Notes under the pieces: model-generated | What the model saw: the letters and a program-made list of their open reading frames with translations, nothing else | Databases searched by the model: none | Told to the model about the DNA's origin: nothing | From: Paracoccus sp. MBLB3053 | GTDB lineage: Bacteria > Pseudomonadota > Alphaproteobacteria > Rhodobacterales > Rhodobacteraceae | Assembly: GCF_031822435.1 (NCBI RefSeq) | Contig: NZ_JAVQLW010000001.1 | Coordinates: forward strand, 505,501-569,500 | Direction: 5' to 3' | DNA length: 64,000 bases | Made by a program: the position numbers and the translations under genes | Shown: one piece after another, positions 8,023-17,508 of the stretch | How the letters are laid out: every line of letters begins with the position of its first letter | How positions within the stretch are numbered: the first letter of the stretch is position 1

Positions 8023-9129
8023 TCAGGCGGACTTGAACAGGTCCTTGTGGGTCGATGGCTGGCAGCGAAGGTATTGCGGCGCAACGGCAACGCTCGCCCC
8101 CAGTTCGGCAGCGACATGCCACGGCCAGCGCGGATCGTAGAGCACGGTCCGGGCCACCGCGATCATGTCGGCATCCCCCGTCGCGATGATCGCTTCGGCC
8201 TGCTGCGCCTCGGTGATCAGCCCGACTGCGACGACGGGCATCGACACGGCCTGCTTGACCGCGCGGGCCAGCGGAACCTGATAGTTCGGTCCGACCGGGA
8301 TCTTCTGTCCCGCATCAAGCCCGCCGCTCGAGATATGGATGGCATCGCAGCCCCGCGCCTCGAGCGCCTTGGCAAGGGCGACGGTTTCCTCGATGGTCCA
8401 GCCGCCCTCGACCCAGTCCGTCCCCGAGACGCGAACCGTCACCGGATACCCGTTTGGGACCGCCGCCCTGACGGCCTCGAAGACCTCGAGCAGGAAGCGC
8501 ATGCGGTTTTCAAGGCTGCCGCCATATTCGTCGCTGCGATTGTTCGAGATGGGCGACAGGAACTGATGCAGCAAGTAGCCATGCGCGGCATGGATCTGGA
8601 TCGCGTCTATTCCCAGCCGAACCGAGCGCCGCGCCGCCTCGGCAAAGGCGTCCCGAACCCTGTCGAGGCCTGCGCGATCAAGCGCCTCAGGCGGGTTGTC
8701 GGTCGCGGCAAAGGGCAGGTTCGACGCCGAGACGGTCTGCCAGCCATTCCCATCCTCGGGTGCGATCTGCCCCCCGCCATCCCACGGCTTTGCGCAGGAC
8801 GCCTTGCGCCCGGCATGGGCAAGCTGGATCGCGATCGGCATATCGGACCAGTCGCGCAGCCCCTTGAGCACGCGTGCCATCGCCGCTTCGGTTTCATCGT
8901 CCCAAAGACCGACATCGGCATAGGTGATACGGCCTTCGGGAACCACGCCGGTCGCCTCGATCGTCAGGATCCCGGCGCCCGATTGCGCCAGCGTTCCCAG
9001 ATGCATCAGATGCCAGTCGGTCATCTTCCCGTCGACGGCCGAATACTGGCACATGGGCGCGATGACGATGCGATTGGCGATGGTCGAGCCACCGATGGTG
9101 ATCGGCTCGAACAGCTTGGATTGGGGCAT
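8023..9129 (-). CDS. NADH:flavin oxidoreductase, Old Yellow Enzyme family (YqjM/XenA-like)
   Basis: 368 residues forming one FMN-binding TIM barrel. YqjM-class marks are visible: APMCQYSA near residue 25 (the cysteine and tyrosine lining the flavin), QLAHAGRKAS, and IHAAHGYLLHQFLSP with the substrate-binding histidine pair. Members reduce activated C=C bonds of enones and other electrophiles with NAD(P)H in the cytosol. The physiological substrate is rarely known. Start ATG 9129 has GGAGG just upstream. It sits downstream of the hut-linked ABC transporter, but no functional link is evident. Confidence 0.88.
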   Translation of the reverse strand: MPQSKLFEPITIGGSTIANRIVIAPMCQYSAVDGKMTDWHLMHLGTLAQSGAGILTIEATGVVPEGRITYADVGLWDDETEAAMARVLKGLRDWSDMPIAIQLAHAGRKASCAKPWDGGGQIAPEDGNGWQTVSASNLPFAATDNPPEALDRAGLDRVRDAFAEAARRSVRLGIDAIQIHAAHGYLLHQFLSPISNNRSDEYGGSLENRMRFLLEVFEAVRAAVPNGYPVTVRVSGTDWVEGGWTIEETVALAKALEARGCDAIHISSGGLDAGQKIPVGPNYQVPLARAVKQAVSMPVVAVGLITEAQQAEAIIATGDADMIAVARTVLYDPRWPWHVAAELGASVAVAPQYLRCQPSTHKDLFKSA

Positions 9130-9191
9130 GGGGCCTCCTGCTGGTGTTTCGCGGAAAACTTAACCCGAGAAGGCCCCGCCGCAAGGGGCGG

Positions 9192-9962
9192 TCAGAAACT
9201 GTTGCGTTCGTGATAGGTGCGTAGGAAGGACTGGATGCGCGGGTCCTCGGGCTGATGCAGGATCTTGTCCGGCGTATCGACCCCGACAAGCTCGCCCTTT
9301 TCCATGAAGGCGACCTGGTCCGCGACATGGGCGGCAAAGCCCATCTCGTGGGTCACGACGACCATGGTCATGCCCTCGGCGGCGAGCGTCTTCATTACGT
9401 TCAGCACCTCGCCCACGAGTTCGGGATCAAGCGCCGAAGTCGGCTCGTCAAACAGCATCAGGTTCGGTTCCATCGCGATGGCGCGGGCAATGGCGACGCG
9501 CTGCTGCTGACCGCCCGAAAGCCGCGAAGGATGGTTTTCCATCTTGTCTGCCAGGCCGACCTTGGTCAGCGCCTCGGCGGCACGTCGTCCGGCCTCGACC
9601 TTGGACATCCCACGCACGCGCATCAGACCCTCGGCCACGTTTTCCTTGGCAGTCATATGGGGCCATAGGTTGAACTGCTGGAAGACCATGCCGATCGAAC
9701 GGCGCATCTCGCGCAGCTTTCGGCCAGGCGCTTTCTTGCCGGGCGCGTCATAGCCGATCAGCTTGCCGTCGATGCGGATCTCGCCCGAGTCGTATTCCTC
9801 GAGAAAGTTGATGCACCGCAAAAGCGTGGACTTGCCCGAACCGGACGGGCCGATCAGACAGGTCACCTTGCCCGGCGGAATGGAGAGGTCGACGGCCTTC
9901 AATGCCTGAAACGGGCCATAAAACTTGTCGACCTTGCGGATCTCGACGGATGAGGCCTGCAT
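9192..9962 (-). CDS. Polar amino acid ABC transporter, ATPase subunit
   Basis: 256 residues with all nucleotide-binding motifs: Walker [10 protein letters not shown], signature LSGGQQQR and Walker [13 protein letters not shown], followed by the H-loop VVVTHEMGF. The close match to the GlnQ/HisP group marks it as an amino-acid importer ATPase. It lies 2 bases after the permease gene, and AAGGA precedes its ATG. As the last gene of the hut-linked transporter unit, it would energise uptake of histidine or a hut intermediate (inference from position). Confidence 0.93.
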   Translation of the reverse strand: MQASSVEIRKVDKFYGPFQALKAVDLSIPPGKVTCLIGPSGSGKSTLLRCINFLEEYDSGEIRIDGKLIGYDAPGKKAPGRKLREMRRSIGMVFQQFNLWPHMTAKENVAEGLMRVRGMSKVEAGRRAAEALTKVGLADKMENHPSRLSGGQQQRVAIARAIAMEPNLMLFDEPTSALDPELVGEVLNVMKTLAAEGMTMVVVTHEMGFAAHVADQVAFMEKGELVGVDTPDKILHQPEDPRIQSFLRTYHERNSF

Positions 9963-9964
9963 CG

Positions 9965-10627
9965 TCAGGTCCTTTCGATCAGGTGTTTCGTGACGCGCGC
10001 CTCAAGCCTGCGGCCAATGCGCGAGATGGTTTCGACCAGCAGCCAGAAGAACAGCGCAAGGACCAGGTTCGCTTCAAGGAAGCGGAAGGTCTCGGTGGAC
10101 ATGCGATTCACCTGGTACATCAGTTCGGGCACGGTGATGATGGACAGGATCACCGTTTCCTTGGTCAGGATGATCGAGAAATTGATCAGCGCGGGCAGCG
10201 ATGAAACCAGCCCCAGGGGCAGCAGGATGCGGCGCACGATGGCAAGCTCGGTCATGCCGATGGCGCGCGCAGCCTCGATCTGGCCATGCGGCACGGCACG
10301 GAAGCCCGAGCGGAAGATCTCGGCGAAGTAGGGGCTGCCATAGATCGTCAGACCCAGAAGCCCGGCCGGCACCGCGTCCAGCCGCAGACCGACCAGCGGA
10401 CCACCGTAGTAAAGGACGAAAAGCTGCACCAGAAACGGCGTGCCGCGAATGATTTCGATATAGGCCTGGACGATCCAGCGCACCCAGCGCGGCGCATAGC
10501 GTTGGATCAGCGCGATCAGCAGCCCCAGCGCCATCCCGAAAACGGTTCCCAGCGCCCAGCACAGGATGGTGTTTGCAAATCCCCTCAGCAGGGCCGGACC
10601 ATATTGTTGGAAGATACCGAAATCCAT
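9965..10627 (-). CDS. Polar amino acid ABC transporter permease 1
   Basis: 220 residues, HisM/GlnP-type inner-membrane permease with about five helices. The EAA coupling loop reads [20 protein letters not shown] and contacts the ATPase. Its start overlaps the stop of the upstream permease by one base (TGATG at 10627), so the two half-transporters are translationally coupled. It should form a heterodimer with the product of 10627-11274. Confidence 0.92.
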   Translation of the reverse strand: MDFGIFQQYGPALLRGFANTILCWALGTVFGMALGLLIALIQRYAPRWVRWIVQAYIEIIRGTPFLVQLFVLYYGGPLVGLRLDAVPAGLLGLTIYGSPYFAEIFRSGFRAVPHGQIEAARAIGMTELAIVRRILLPLGLVSSLPALINFSIILTKETVILSIITVPELMYQVNRMSTETFRFLEANLVLALFFWLLVETISRIGRRLEARVTKHLIERT

Positions 10628-11274
10628 CAGACCGCCGTCCTGTTTTCAAGCCAGCGCCCAAGGGCCGCGAGGCAGAGATTGATCGCCAGATAGATGCAGG
10701 CGGCAGCGATATAGACCTCGAGCGGGCGGAAGGTCGTAGCGGCCTGTGCCTGGCTCGCACGGGTGATTTCCAGGATGCCGACAACCGAGACGAGCGATGA
10801 TGCCTTGACCAGCAGGATCAGCTCATTGATCAGCGCGGGCAGCGACATGGTGACCGCCTGAGGCAGGACCACACGGGTCCAGACGTCGCGCGGGTTCATC
10901 CCGATCGCAACCGCGGCCTCGGTCTGGCCCTTCGGCAGGGCGGCGATCGCACCGCGCCAGATTTCCGAAATATAGGCGCTGGCACAGATCCCCACCGTCA
11001 CGACGGCCGCAAACAGCGGCGGTACATCCAGCCCGATCACCGGCAGGGTGTAGTAAAAGACCAGAAGCTGCACGAGCAGCGGCACGCCCCGCAGGAAGCT
11101 GACCCAGACCGCTGCGAAACGACGCAGCGCAACATAGGGTGAAAGCCGCGCTGCACAGATCAGCGCACCGATCACCAGGCCCAGTCCAATGCCCAGAAGC
11201 GAAATCAGCAGCGTGTATCGCGCCGCCCAGATGAGCGGCTCGAAACTTTCAAGGAAAACCGGAATGGAAAACAT
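10627..11274 (-). CDS. Polar amino acid ABC transporter permease 2
   Basis: 215 residues, same HisQ/HisM family as its neighbour, with the EAA loop EAAVAIGMNPRDVWTRVVLPQA. The N-terminus (MFSIPVFLESFEPLIWAARYTLL) is typical of these permeases. It begins 63 bases after the binding-protein stop, behind a strong hairpin, so its transcript level may be lower than that of the binding protein. Confidence 0.92.
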   Translation of the reverse strand: MFSIPVFLESFEPLIWAARYTLLISLLGIGLGLVIGALICAARLSPYVALRRFAAVWVSFLRGVPLLVQLLVFYYTLPVIGLDVPPLFAAVVTVGICASAYISEIWRGAIAALPKGQTEAAVAIGMNPRDVWTRVVLPQAVTMSLPALINELILLVKASSLVSVVGILEITRASQAQAATTFRPLEVYIAAACIYLAINLCLAALGRWLENRTAV

Positions 11275-11296
11275 GCAGGTCTCGTCTTGGCCTGAA

Positions 11297-11329
11297 GAAA
11301 ACGGGCGGGGAACAGCCTTCCCCGCCCGT
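11297..11329 (-). terminator. Strong intrinsic terminator/attenuator between binding protein and permease genes
   Basis: A perfect 12-base stem (acgggcggggaa at 11301-11312, ttccccgcccgt at 11318-11329) has a 5-base loop. On the minus strand it is followed by TTTTCTTC. It lies 8 bases after the binding-protein stop. Such elements commonly let binding protein outnumber the permeases by partial read-through. Confidence 0.8.
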
Positions 11330-11337
11330 CGAAAGGC

Positions 11338-12153
11338 TTAGTTCGCAGGAACTTCGCGCGGCAGTTCGGTATAGGTGCCCAGCCACTTTTCCTGGATCGC
11401 CTTGACGCGGCCGTCATCCGTCATCTTCAGCAGCGCGTCATTGATCGCGGCGGCGAAGGTTTCGGTATCGGCTTCCTTGCGAAGCGCCCAGGCAAAGTAT
11501 TTCGGCTCACCGAATTTCGCCGGCTCGAACAGGGCGAACGTTTCGGGGCGGTTCTTCACCAGATAGGTCAGGTTCGGCAGAGAGCCCGCGACGGCGTCGA
11601 GGCGACCGGCGGCAAGGTCGGCATAGGCCTCGTCGGTGGTGCCGTATTCCTTGATGGTGATGCCGCCCAGCTTCTCGCCATAGGCTTCCAGCTGCTTGAA
11701 CTGCGCGGTGCCCTGCTGGACGCCGACGGTCTTGCCCTTGATGTCTTCCGGGGCCTTCAGCTCGCTGCCGGCGGCCTTGACCAGCGCGACGGTGGCATCG
11801 GCGATCGGCAGGGTGAAGGTGTAGCGCTCGAGACGCTCGGGGGTGATCGTCACCGGGGCGATGATGATGTCGAACTTCTTGACCTCAAGGCCCGGCAGTT
11901 CGGCCGGCCAGGGGATATCCTGATAGACGGGTTCCGCGCCGATTTCTTTGCTGACCTCATCGAACAGGTCCTTGGTCATGCCCTCATAGGTGCCGTTGTT
12001 CAGCATGTCGAAGGGGGCGTAGTGCATGTCCGTCGCAGTGACGATCTTGCCCGCAGCCTTGATGTCGGCCAGTTGGTCGGCCGAGGCGGCGGACCCCGCG
12101 CCCAGCGCGATCAGGCTGACGAGCGCAGCCTTGAGGCTCATGTTGAAGCTCAT
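11338..12153 (-). CDS. Periplasmic amino acid-binding protein of the hut-linked ABC transporter
   Basis: 271 residues. The signal peptide ends near GSAASADQ, and the SBP family 3 fold begins ADIKAAGKIVTATDMHYAPFDM and includes KFDIIIAPVTITPERLERYTFT. This is the polar amino-acid binding family. AAGGAG lies 6 bases before ATG 12153. The gene follows hutU on the same strand with a 65-base gap, so histidine, urocanate or another imidazole compound is a reasonable ligand. The sequence alone does not fix it. Confidence 0.9.
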   Translation of the reverse strand: MSFNMSLKAALVSLIALGAGSAASADQLADIKAAGKIVTATDMHYAPFDMLNNGTYEGMTKDLFDEVSKEIGAEPVYQDIPWPAELPGLEVKKFDIIIAPVTITPERLERYTFTLPIADATVALVKAAGSELKAPEDIKGKTVGVQQGTAQFKQLEAYGEKLGGITIKEYGTTDEAYADLAAGRLDAVAGSLPNLTYLVKNRPETFALFEPAKFGEPKYFAWALRKEADTETFAAAINDALLKMTDDGRVKAIQEKWLGTYTELPREVPAN

Positions 12154-12181
12154 GTCTTTCTCCTTGTTGGACAGATGATGA

Positions 12182-12211
12182 GGGCGACGGCGATACGTTG
12201 CGTCGTCGCCC
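12182..12211 (-). terminator. Hairpin between hutU and the binding-protein gene
   Basis: An 8-base stem (gggcgacg at 12182-12189 with cgtcgccc at 12204-12211) encloses a 14-base loop, just after the hutU stop. It is not followed by a T-run, so it may be an mRNA-stabilising or processing element rather than a full terminator. If so, hut and transporter genes could be one transcript. Confidence 0.4.
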
Positions 12212-12218
12212 CCTTGGA

Positions 12219-13883
12219 TCAGAGAATGCCGGGCAAGTTCAAGCCATGCTCGCGCGCGCAGTCCTTTGCGATCTCGTAACCTGCATCCGCATGACGCATC
12301 ACGCCGGTCGCCGGGTCATTCCACAGCACGCGTGCGATCCGCCGATCGGCATCTTCCGTGCCGTCGCAGCAGATCACCATGCCCGAATGCTGGCTGAAGC
12401 CCATGCCCACGCCGCCGCCGTGATGCAGCGACACCCAGGTCGCGCCCGAGGCGGTGTTCAGCAGCGCGTTCAGCAGCGGCCAGTCGGAAACGGCGTCCGA
12501 GCCGTCCATCATCGCCTCGGTCTCGCGGTTGGGCGAGGCGACCGAGCCCGAATCGAGGTGGTCGCGGCCGATCACGATAGGGGCCTTCAGCTCGCCATTT
12601 CGCACCATCTCGTTGAAGGCGAGGCCCAGCTTGTGACGCAGGCCCAGACCGACCCAGCAGATCCGCGCAGGCAGGCCCTGGAAGGCGATGCGTTCCTGCG
12701 CCATGTCCAGCCAGTTATGCAGATGCGGGTCGTCGATCAGTTCCTTGACCTTGGCATCGGTCTTGCGGATGTCCTCCGGATCGCCCGAAAGCGCGGCCCA
12801 GCGGAACGGCCCGATACCCTTGCAGAAGAGCGGGCGGATATAGGCCGGCACGAAGCCCGGGAAGGCGAAGGCGCGCTCGAACCCCTCTTCCAGTGCCATC
12901 TGGCGGATATTGTTGCCGTAATCGACGGTCGGGATGCCGGCATCGGCAAAGGCCACCATCGCCTCGACCTGCACGCGCATCGAGGCGCGGGCGGCTTTCT
13001 CGACCGCTTTCGGGTCGCTTTCCTGCTTGGCGCGCCATTCCGCGACGGTCCAGCCGATCGGCAGGTAGCCATGGACCGGGTCATGCGCCGAGGTCTGGTC
13101 GGTGACGATATCCGGGCGGACGCCCCGCTTGACCAGTTCCGGGAAGACCTCGGCGGCGTTGCCGATGAGCGCCACGGATTTCGCCTCGCCGGCCTTGGTC
13201 CAGCGGTCGATCATCTCGAGCGCCTCGTCGAGGTCATGGGTCTTTTCATCGACATAGCGGGTGCGCAGGCGGAAATCGGCGCGGGTCTCGTCGCATTCGA
13301 CCGCCAGACAGCAAGCGCCCGCCATGACGGCCGCCAAAGGCTGAGCGCCGCCCATGCCGCCAAGGCCGCCGGTCAGGACCCATTTGCCCTTGAGGTTGCC
13401 GCCGTAATGCTGGCGACCCGCCTCGACGAAGGTTTCATAGGTGCCCTGAACGATGCCCTGCGTGCCGATATAGATCCACGAGCCCGCGGTCATCTGGCCG
13501 TACATGGCCAGGCCCTTCTTATCCAGCTCGTTGAAATGGTCCCAGTTCGCCCAATGCGGCACCAGGTTCGAGTTGGCGATCAGCACGCGCGGCGCGTCCT
13601 TGTGGGTCTTGAAGACGCCGACCGGCTTGCCCGACTGCACCATCAGAGTCTCGTCATCCTCCAGATTGCGCAGCGACTCGACGATAAGGTCGAAATCCTT
13701 CCAGGTGCGGGCGGCGCGGCCGATGCCGCCATAGACCACCAGCTCATGCGGGTTCTCGGCGACATCGGGATGCAGGTTGTTCATCAGCATCCGCATCGGC
13801 GCCTCGGTCAGCCAGCTTTTCGCGGTGATCTCGGTGCCGGTGGCGGGAAAGATGTCGCGGGTGTTGTGACGGGGATTGTCCAT
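12219..13883 (-). CDS. hutU: Urocanate hydratase
   Basis: 554 residues from the ATG that gives [12 protein letters not shown], the conserved family start. An ATG 9 bases earlier (13892) overlaps the hutG stop but leaves almost no ribosome-site spacing. The NAD-binding glycine-rich stretch [21 protein letters not shown], the conserved [14 protein letters not shown] region and [13 protein letters not shown] are all present. It converts urocanate to 4-imidazolone-5-propionate, step 2 of histidine breakdown, in the cytosol using tightly bound NAD. Length is typical of the family (~550-560). Confidence 0.97.
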   Translation of the reverse strand: MDNPRHNTRDIFPATGTEITAKSWLTEAPMRMLMNNLHPDVAENPHELVVYGGIGRAARTWKDFDLIVESLRNLEDDETLMVQSGKPVGVFKTHKDAPRVLIANSNLVPHWANWDHFNELDKKGLAMYGQMTAGSWIYIGTQGIVQGTYETFVEAGRQHYGGNLKGKWVLTGGLGGMGGAQPLAAVMAGACCLAVECDETRADFRLRTRYVDEKTHDLDEALEMIDRWTKAGEAKSVALIGNAAEVFPELVKRGVRPDIVTDQTSAHDPVHGYLPIGWTVAEWRAKQESDPKAVEKAARASMRVQVEAMVAFADAGIPTVDYGNNIRQMALEEGFERAFAFPGFVPAYIRPLFCKGIGPFRWAALSGDPEDIRKTDAKVKELIDDPHLHNWLDMAQERIAFQGLPARICWVGLGLRHKLGLAFNEMVRNGELKAPIVIGRDHLDSGSVASPNRETEAMMDGSDAVSDWPLLNALLNTASGATWVSLHHGGGVGMGFSQHSGMVICCDGTEDADRRIARVLWNDPATGVMRHADAGYEIAKDCAREHGLNLPGIL

Positions 13884-13888
13884 CTGCT

Positions 13889-14680
13889 TCATGCCTTCAG
13901 TTCGGCGGCCAGCGCCGCAAGTTTGCTCAGAATGTCTTTCAGGGTGACGCGCAGCGCCTCCGCCTTGGCCTCGTCATAGGCGAAGGGCGGGGTTTCGGTC
14001 GAAAGATGGGTCGATTGCGCCAACTCCATCTGGATGGCGTGGACGCCCGCGCCGGGCTCGCCGTAATGGCGGGTGGTCCAGCCGCCCTTGAAGCGCCCGT
14101 TCAGCACATAGGTCCGGCCCGTCGCGGCTGCGACCTCATGCGTGGCGGCCTCGATGGCCGGCGCGCAGGAGCGCCCGCTATTCGTGCCAATGTTGAAATC
14201 GGGAAGCGTGCCTTCGAACAGGAACGGGATATGGCTGCGGATCGAGTGGCAGTCATACAGGATCGCCACGCCATGTTTCGCCCGCACCCGCTCGATTTCC
14301 GCGGCCAAAGCCGCGTGATAGGGCGCGTGGAAGCGCGCCTTGCGGTCGGCGATCTCGGCCTCGGTCGGTTCCTCGGTCCAGATCGGCTCACCGTCGAAAT
14401 CGGTCAGTGGCACAAGGCCGGTGGTGTTCTGGCCGGGATAAAGGCTTGCGTCATCCGGGCCGCGATTGGCGTCGATGACATAGCGGTGAAACGTCGCCCG
14501 CACCGTCGTCGCGCCGGGCAGCAAGCCGTCGTAAAGGCGCTCGATATGCCAGTCGGTATCGGCCAGAACCTGCCCGCGCGGGTTCAGCCGCGCGCGGATC
14601 TTGTCGGGCAGCCAGGTCCCGGTATGGGGCAGGCCCAGGATGACCGGGCTGTCGCCCCGGACGATCTCGACCGGGGTCAC
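13889..14680 (-). CDS. hutG: N-formylglutamate deformylase
   Basis: 263 residues. It starts with GTG at 14680, overlapping the hutH stop (GTGA), and its stop overlaps the longer hutU start. Family marks include LPHTGTWLP, the YDCHSIRS metal-site region and [10 protein letters not shown]. It hydrolyses N-formyl-glutamate to glutamate and formate. With hutF in the divergent unit this defines the five-step (Pseudomonas-type) histidine route, not the formimidoylglutamase route. Confidence 0.95.
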   Translation of the reverse strand: MTPVEIVRGDSPVILGLPHTGTWLPDKIRARLNPRGQVLADTDWHIERLYDGLLPGATTVRATFHRYVIDANRGPDDASLYPGQNTTGLVPLTDFDGEPIWTEEPTEAEIADRKARFHAPYHAALAAEIERVRAKHGVAILYDCHSIRSHIPFLFEGTLPDFNIGTNSGRSCAPAIEAATHEVAAATGRTYVLNGRFKGGWTTRHYGEPGAGVHAIQMELAQSTHLSTETPPFAYDEAKAEALRVTLKDILSKLAALAAELKA

Positions 14681-16218
14681 GGACGCACCTCGGCCAGCAG
14701 CTCGGGCGCGACCGCGCCGGTCAGCACGCCCTCGCGGACGAGGCGGGCGGATTCGCTCAGGTCGGGGGCCATGTAGCGGTCCTGCGCCAGCGCCGGAATG
14801 GTTTGGCGCAGCGTCGCGATCACCGATTGCAGCGCGGCCGAGGTCTTCAGCGGCGCGCGGAACTCGACGCCGGCGCTGGCGCAGAGCGCCTCGATCCCGA
14901 TGATATGCGCGAGGTTCTCGTTCATGCGCTTCAACCGGCGCGCGCCATGCGCGGCCATCGACACATGGTCTTCCTGATTGGCGCTGGTCGGCGTCGAGTC
15001 GGTCGAACAGGGATTCGCCAGATGCTTGTTTTCGCTCATCAGCGCGGCACTGGTGACCTCGGCGATCATCAGGCCAGAATTCAGGCCCGGATCGGGGGTC
15101 AGGAAGGGTGGCAGGTCATGGCTGAGTGTCGGGTCCACCATCAGCGCGATGCGGCGCTGCGAGATCGCGCCGATCTCGGAAATCGCCAGCGCGATCTGGT
15201 CGGCGGCGAAGGCCACCGGCTCGGCATGAAAATTCCCGCCCGAGACGATCTGATCCGCACCGACCAGCACCAGGGGGTTGTCGGTCGCGGCGTTGGATTC
15301 GATTTCCAGCGTGCGGGCGGCCTGCCAGAGCAGGTCGATGCAGGCGCCGGTCACCTGCGGCTGGCAGCGGATGCAATAGGGATCCTGGACGCGGGTGTCG
15401 CCCTCGCGGTGGCTTTCGCGGATCTCCGAGCCGTCCATCAACCCGCGGATGACGCGAGCCGACAGGATCTGGCCGCGATGGCCCCGCAGCGTGTGGATCT
15501 CTTCGAAGAAGGGCGCGGTCGAGCCCATGATCGCATCGGTCGAGAGCGACGAGGTGACAAGCGCGGCGCGGGCCGCGGCAAAGGCGTCGAAAAGGCCCGC
15601 CAGCGCGAAGGCGGTCGAGGCCTGCGTGCCGTTGATGAGCGCGAGACCCTCTTTCGCGGCCAGGACAACCGGGGTCAAGCCGGCGGCGGCCAGCGCCTCG
15701 GCGCCCGACATCTCGCGGCCCTCAAAGGTCGCGCGGCCCTCGCCCAGCATGGCGGCGGCCATATGGGCGAGCGGCGCAAGATCGCCCGAAGCACCGACCG
15801 AGCCCTGCGACGGGATCACCGGCAGCACGCCCTTGGCCAGCATGTCCTCGATCAGCGCGATGACCTCGGGGCGCACGCCCGAGGCGCCGCGGCCCAGCGA
15901 CAGAAGCTTCAGCACCATCAGCAAGCGGGTGGTTTCCGGCTCGACCGGCTCGCCCACGCCGCAGCAATGCGACAGGATCAGGTTGCGCTGCAGGGTCGCG
16001 GTGTCCTCGGACTTGATCTTGATCGAGGCGAGCTTCCCGAAGCCGGTATTCACGCCATAGACCGGGACGTCGCCGCTTGCGGCGGCGGCGATGCGGGCGG
16101 CCGAGGCGGCAATGCCGGGCCGCGCGCTGTCGGCAAGGCGCACCGCATGACCCTCGCGCCAGACGCTTTCAAGCTGCGCGAGCGTGGTTTCACCGGGAAT
16201 AAGGATAAGTTCAGACAA
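14677..16218 (-). CDS. hutH: Histidine ammonia-lyase
   Basis: 513 residues from a TTG at 16218, chosen because GGAGG lies six bases upstream and the product then starts [16 protein letters not shown] as in relatives. The ATG at 16242 would add eight atypical residues and overlap hutI by 32 bases. The self-forming MIO cofactor comes from ASG in [12 protein letters not shown]. The enzyme deaminates histidine to urocanate, the committed step. Its 5' end overlaps the hutI stop by 8 bases and its 3' end overlaps hutG, giving a tightly coupled run. Confidence 0.95.
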   Translation of the reverse strand: MSELILIPGETTLAQLESVWREGHAVRLADSARPGIAASAARIAAAASGDVPVYGVNTGFGKLASIKIKSEDTATLQRNLILSHCCGVGEPVEPETTRLLMVLKLLSLGRGASGVRPEVIALIEDMLAKGVLPVIPSQGSVGASGDLAPLAHMAAAMLGEGRATFEGREMSGAEALAAAGLTPVVLAAKEGLALINGTQASTAFALAGLFDAFAAARAALVTSSLSTDAIMGSTAPFFEEIHTLRGHRGQILSARVIRGLMDGSEIRESHREGDTRVQDPYCIRCQPQVTGACIDLLWQAARTLEIESNAATDNPLVLVGADQIVSGGNFHAEPVAFAADQIALAISEIGAISQRRIALMVDPTLSHDLPPFLTPDPGLNSGLMIAEVTSAALMSENKHLANPCSTDSTPTSANQEDHVSMAAHGARRLKRMNENLAHIIGIEALCASAGVEFRAPLKTSAALQSVIATLRQTIPALAQDRYMAPDLSESARLVREGVLTGAVAPELLAEVRP

Positions 16219-17413
16219 GTTCGCCTCCGACAAAGCGGGCATGAAGGGGGTTGAAGCCGATGCGATAGGTCAGCTCGGCAGGATGCTCGATGTCCCAGAC
16301 GGCCAGGTCGGCGCGCATTCCGGGGGCGATCTGGCCGCGATCCGCCAGACCCAAGGCCGTCGCGGCATGGCGGGTCACGCCGGTCAGGCATTCCGCAGGC
16401 GTCATCCGAAACAGCGTCGCCCCCATGTTCATGGTGAGCAGGATCGAGGTCAGCGGCGAGGTTCCGGGATTGCAGTCCGTGGCCAGCGCGATCGGCACGC
16501 CGGCATCGCGCAGCGCCTGGACCGGCGGGTATTTCGTCTCGCGCAGGGTGTAGAAGGCTCCGGGCAGCAGGACCGCCACGGTCCCCGATGCCGCCATCGC
16601 GTCGATCCCGTCCTGGCCCAGCCATTCGAGGTGATCGACCGACATCGCGCCATGCTGCGCCGCCATTTCCGCGCCATGCAGGTCCGAGAGCTGCTCGGCA
16701 TGCAGCTTGACCGGCAGGCCGAAGCGCGCGGCATGTTCGAAGATCTGCGCCATTTCCTCGCGCGAGAAGGCGATGCCCTCGCAGAAGCCGTCGACGGCGT
16801 CGATCAGGCCTTCGGCATGGCCTGCCTCCATCCCCGCGATGACGACGTCGCGGATATAGCCCGCGCGGTCCTCCTTGTATTCCGGCGGCAGGGCATGGGC
16901 GGCGAGCCATGTGGTGCGGATCGTGACGGGACGGATCGCTCCGATGCGACGCGCAACGCGCAGCATCTTGAGCTCGCTTTCGAGGTCGAGGCCATAGCCC
17001 GACTTGATTTCCAGCGTGGTGACGCCCTCGGCGAGCAGCGTGTCGACGCGGCGCAGCGCCGAGGCGAGCAGCGCGGCCTCATCCGCCTCGCGGGTGGCAC
17101 GGACCGAGGACAGGATGCCGCCGCCGGCAAGGGCGATCTCTTCGTAGCTGGCGCCTTCAAGGCGCATCTCGAATTCGCGGGCTCGGTCGCCGCCGAAGAC
17201 GACATGGGTGTGGCAGTCGATCAGGCCTGGCGTGACCAGCCTTCCGCCCAGATCATGACGCGGCAGATCGGCATAACGTTCTGGCAGCTGCTCCTCTTCC
17301 CCGACCCAAACGATTCGGTCACCCTCGACAACCAGAGCACCTTGCTCGATCAGGCCATAACCACCTGATTGCGCATCCATTCTGGAGAATTTTCCCTGGG
17401 TAAGAAGCAGCAT
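16211..17413 (-). CDS. hutI: Imidazolonepropionase
   Basis: 400 residues, amidohydrolase fold. The N-terminal composite strand is followed by the metal-binding HTH of [17 protein letters not shown], then [12 protein letters not shown] and later metal ligands in [11 protein letters not shown]. It opens the imidazolone ring to give N-formimidoyl-glutamate (step 3). It is the first gene of the minus-strand hut unit. Its ATG at 17413 faces hutF across a 95-base region with operator-like repeats. Confidence 0.96.
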   Translation of the reverse strand: MLLLTQGKFSRMDAQSGGYGLIEQGALVVEGDRIVWVGEEEQLPERYADLPRHDLGGRLVTPGLIDCHTHVVFGGDRAREFEMRLEGASYEEIALAGGGILSSVRATREADEAALLASALRRVDTLLAEGVTTLEIKSGYGLDLESELKMLRVARRIGAIRPVTIRTTWLAAHALPPEYKEDRAGYIRDVVIAGMEAGHAEGLIDAVDGFCEGIAFSREEMAQIFEHAARFGLPVKLHAEQLSDLHGAEMAAQHGAMSVDHLEWLGQDGIDAMAASGTVAVLLPGAFYTLRETKYPPVQALRDAGVPIALATDCNPGTSPLTSILLTMNMGATLFRMTPAECLTGVTRHAATALGLADRGQIAPGMRADLAVWDIEHPAELTYRIGFNPLHARFVGGELV

Positions 17414-17508
17414 CGCCGATGCCCCCGATTGATTTCCTTGTCGTTCTATGTCTAAACTTAATCGAACTCTATGTCTAAACTTATTTTGACGGAAAGAAGG
17501 GCAGCCGA
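17414..17508. promoter_or_regulatory. Divergent hutI/hutF promoter region with two identical 16-base direct repeats
   Basis: TCTATGTCTAAACTTA occurs at 17445-17460 and again at 17468-17483, 23 bases apart start to start, in the only intergenic space between the two hut units. It is markedly AT-rich relative to the rest of the window. Both promoters should fall here, so the repeats are the best candidate for HutC binding sites controlling both directions. A HutC site of this exact form is an inference. No clear -35/-10 pair could be assigned. Confidence 0.65.

Noticed and set aside
12198..13979. A 593-codon plus-strand frame opposite hutU
   Set aside because: Covers hutU on the other strand; no protein family recognised and hutU is beyond doubt.
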